Source: an uncultured Clostridia bacterium
GTDB lineage: Bacteria > Bacillota > Clostridia > Oscillospirales > Ruminococcaceae
DNA length: 16,873 bases
Direction: 5' to 3'
Assembly: GCA_945835425.1 (NCBI GenBank)
Contig: CAMAJC010000006.1
Span: 1 to 16,873, forward strand
Of this stretch, positions 15,159 through 16,873 are shown in pieces. Numbering within the stretch: position 1 is the first letter of the stretch; each line of letters opens with the position of its first letter. The notes under the pieces were generated by a model that saw only the letters and a list, made by a program, of their open reading frames with translations, was not told the origin of the DNA and did not search any database. The position numbers and the translations under genes are program-made.

Positions 15159-16778
15159 TTACCAGACGGCGACCTGTCCGTCGGTGCGCATCTCGCAGCC
15201 GCCGACCAGCACGCCGCGGTCATCCCGCCAGATGATCTCGCCGCGACCAAAGGGGACGCTCGACTGCCGGACAACGATGTTATGCCCTGCTCTTGCCAGC
15301 TGTCCCAGCAGCGCCGGGTCAAAGGACTGTTCCACTTCGATGGTCTTGCCGCCGGTCCACATCCAGCGGGGTTTGTCCAGCGCGTCCTGGGGATTTAAAT
15401 GCCCGTCAATGGCGGAGAGCAGCACCTGCAGATGAGCCTGCGGCTGCATAAAACCGCCCATGATGCCAAACGGCCCGACCGGCGCTCCATCCTTCATCAG
15501 GAAACCGGGAATAATCGTATGATAGGATTTCTTGCCGGGGCCGACGCAGTTGGCGGCATTGGGGTCAAGGTAAAAGTTCGCGCCGCGGTTGTTCAGCGAA
15601 ACGCCTGTCCCCGGTACGATGACGCCGGAGCCGAAGCCCATATAGTTGCTCTGAATATAGGAAACCATGTTTCCTTCGCCGTCGGCGGTGCAGAGGTAGA
15701 CGGTGCCGCCCTTGACCGGCGTCCAGGGCTGCGGCATCAGCGCTTCCCTGCCGATCAGGGCGCGGCGTGCGGCAGCGTATTCTTCCGAGAGCAGTTCTTC
15801 CGGCGTGACCTGCATAAACCGCGGGTCGGCGACGTACTTCTGGGTATCGGTAAAGGCCAGCTTCATAGCCTCGATCTGGTTGTGGGTCCGGATAAATGGA
15901 TCATGGGATTCTTCCATTCCGCGCAGGATGTTCAGCGCCATCAGGACAGTGATGCCGTGGCCGTTGGGCGGAATCTCGCAGACGGTATAGCCTTTATAAT
16001 CAGTTGTCAGCGGCGTGACCCACTCCGGCTGATAGGCCGCAAGGTCCTCTTTCCGCAGGAAACCGCCGTGTTCCCGGAAAAAGCGGTCGATCTTTTCGGC
16101 GGTCTCACCCCGATAGAAGTCCTCCGCATCCGTCTCCGCAATCGCCCGCAGCGTCCGGGCATGATCCGGCAGGGTCAGGATATCGCCGGTCTGCAGCACC
16201 TTCCCATCGGGCGCAAAGGTGTCAAACCAGCCCTGCAGCTCCGGCATCTGCGGGAGCGCCTTCCGGTAGCGGTCAAAGCTTGCCTTCCAAAGGCTGCCGA
16301 CGCCCGGCTGCAGCACATACCCTTCCTCCGCATAACCGATCGCCGACGCCATCGTCTCAGTCAGCGGCAGCCGTCCGAACCGCTTCGACAGCGCAGCCCA
16401 TGCGCCCGGCGCACCGGGAACATTGACCGGCACCACGCCGTTTTCCGGCATCTTCTCAAATCCGCGCCCGGTTACTGCTTCCAGCGAAATCCCCATCGGA
16501 GACGGGCCGCTGGAATTAAGGCCGTAGAGCTTGCCGCCGGTATAGACAATGGCAAAAGCATCGCTGCCGATGCCGTTGGCTGTCGGCTCGACAACCGTCA
16601 GGGCAGACGCAGCCGCCACCGCCGCGTCGATGGCGTTGCCGCCTTTACGCAATACATCCAGCCCGGCCTGTGCAGCCAGAGGGTTGCCGGTGCAGACCAT
16701 CCCTTTGCGGCCGTAGATCACGTTGCGCCGGGAAGAATAATGATAGGTCAAAGGGTCAAAGGAGATTGGAAACGCCAT
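15159..16778 (-). CDS. Gamma-glutamyltransferase-family Ntn hydrolase
   Basis: A 539-residue protein of the GGT family, normally made as a precursor that cleaves itself before a catalytic Thr. The family frame is clear: GNPLAAQAGLDVLRKGGNAIDAAVA (31-55), EPTANGIGSDAF (64-75), and the cleavage site with Thr359 in KGGTVYLCTADGEGN, then SLNNRG and PFGIMGG. The glutathione-binding arginine segment of classic GGTs (DFRETAP-like) reads NSSGPSP (88-94) here, as in YwrD- or HpxW-type homologues, so true transpeptidase activity is doubtful. No signal peptide is seen, so it is cytoplasmic. The ATG at 16778 has GAAAGGA nine bases upstream; an ATG six codons earlier overlaps that site. A promoter lies at 16819-16847. 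Confidence 0.93.
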   Translation of the reverse strand: MAFPISFDPLTYHYSSRRNVIYGRKGMVCTGNPLAAQAGLDVLRKGGNAIDAAVAAASALTVVEPTANGIGSDAFAIVYTGGKLYGLNSSGPSPMGISLEAVTGRGFEKMPENGVVPVNVPGAPGAWAALSKRFGRLPLTETMASAIGYAEEGYVLQPGVGSLWKASFDRYRKALPQMPELQGWFDTFAPDGKVLQTGDILTLPDHARTLRAIAETDAEDFYRGETAEKIDRFFREHGGFLRKEDLAAYQPEWVTPLTTDYKGYTVCEIPPNGHGITVLMALNILRGMEESHDPFIRTHNQIEAMKLAFTDTQKYVADPRFMQVTPEELLSEEYAAARRALIGREALMPQPWTPVKGGTVYLCTADGEGNMVSYIQSNYMGFGSGVIVPGTGVSLNNRGANFYLDPNAANCVGPGKKSYHTIIPGFLMKDGAPVGPFGIMGGFMQPQAHLQVLLSAIDGHLNPQDALDKPRWMWTGGKTIEVEQSFDPALLGQLARAGHNIVVRQSSVPFGRGEIIWRDDRGVLVGGCEMRTDGQVAVW

Positions 16779-16818
16779 ATATATACATCCTTTCATGGAG
16801 ACTGTTCACAATAATCCT

Positions 16819-16847
16819 ATTATAGCGCATTTGGCGGCATTTGAAAA
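16819..16847 (-). promoter_or_regulatory. Predicted sigma-A promoter for the GGT-family operon
   Basis: On the minus strand TTTTCA (16842-16847, 4 of 6 to consensus), a 17-base spacer and a perfect TATAAT (16819-16824). The -10 lies about 40 bases before the start codon. The flanks are AT-rich and noncoding. The -35 is weak, so the call rests mainly on the -10 and position. Confidence 0.6.
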
Positions 16848-16873
16848 GCGAAAACAAAAGAAGCATGAGAAAA

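Overview
The window is about 16.9 kb of fairly GC-rich bacterial chromosome. Every convincing gene lies on the minus strand, so transcription runs from high to low coordinates. The gene families, the DUF1385-prmC and cysE-cysS pairs, the DUF3783 protein, the AGAAAGGA-type ribosome binding sites and the scattered small palindromic repeats all point to a Bacillota genome of class Clostridia. An Oscillospiraceae/Ruminococcaceae relative is the best guess, but this is inferred from style and order, not from a search. I see no phage, plasmid, insertion sequence, CRISPR, tRNA or rRNA. The window is mostly conserved housekeeping sequence with one more individual block at its right end. || Right-hand block (16.8 to 10.8 kb, in transcription order): a gamma-glutamyltransferase-family Ntn hydrolase lacking the usual substrate-binding arginine motif; a small DUF3783 protein; a large lipoprotein with FG-GAP/VCBS-like Asp-rich repeats; a 335-base intergenic region full of palindromes and a duplicated translation-start segment; then an OmpR-family response regulator and a membrane histidine kinase with translationally coupled ends. 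The lipoprotein next to the two-component pair suggests an envelope-sensing unit, but the link is only positional. || Middle block (10.7 to 5.2 kb): a clear sigma-A promoter drives the DUF1385 membrane protein (YqhQ family) and the overlapping prmC. A second promoter with an extended -10 sits inside the end of prmC and probably drives recA and the overlapping recX. rimO follows after a short repeat-bearing gap. RecA has a TTG start and an unusually long acidic C-terminal tail. || Left-hand block (5.2 to 0 kb): after a repeat element with five tandem heptamers come pgsA (phospholipid synthesis), a cytidine-deaminase-like gene, a metallo-beta-lactamase-fold hydrolase, cysE and cysS (cysteine synthesis and cysteine charging), and a 1-phosphofructokinase-family sugar kinase that finishes at the window edge. 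|| No wholly new system stands out. The best leads are the duplicated start region with its hairpin upstream of the response regulator, the lipoprotein/two-component neighbourhood, the atypical GGT-family and cytidine-deaminase-like active sites, the structured leaders ahead of DUF1385, recA and cysE, and the long RecA tail.
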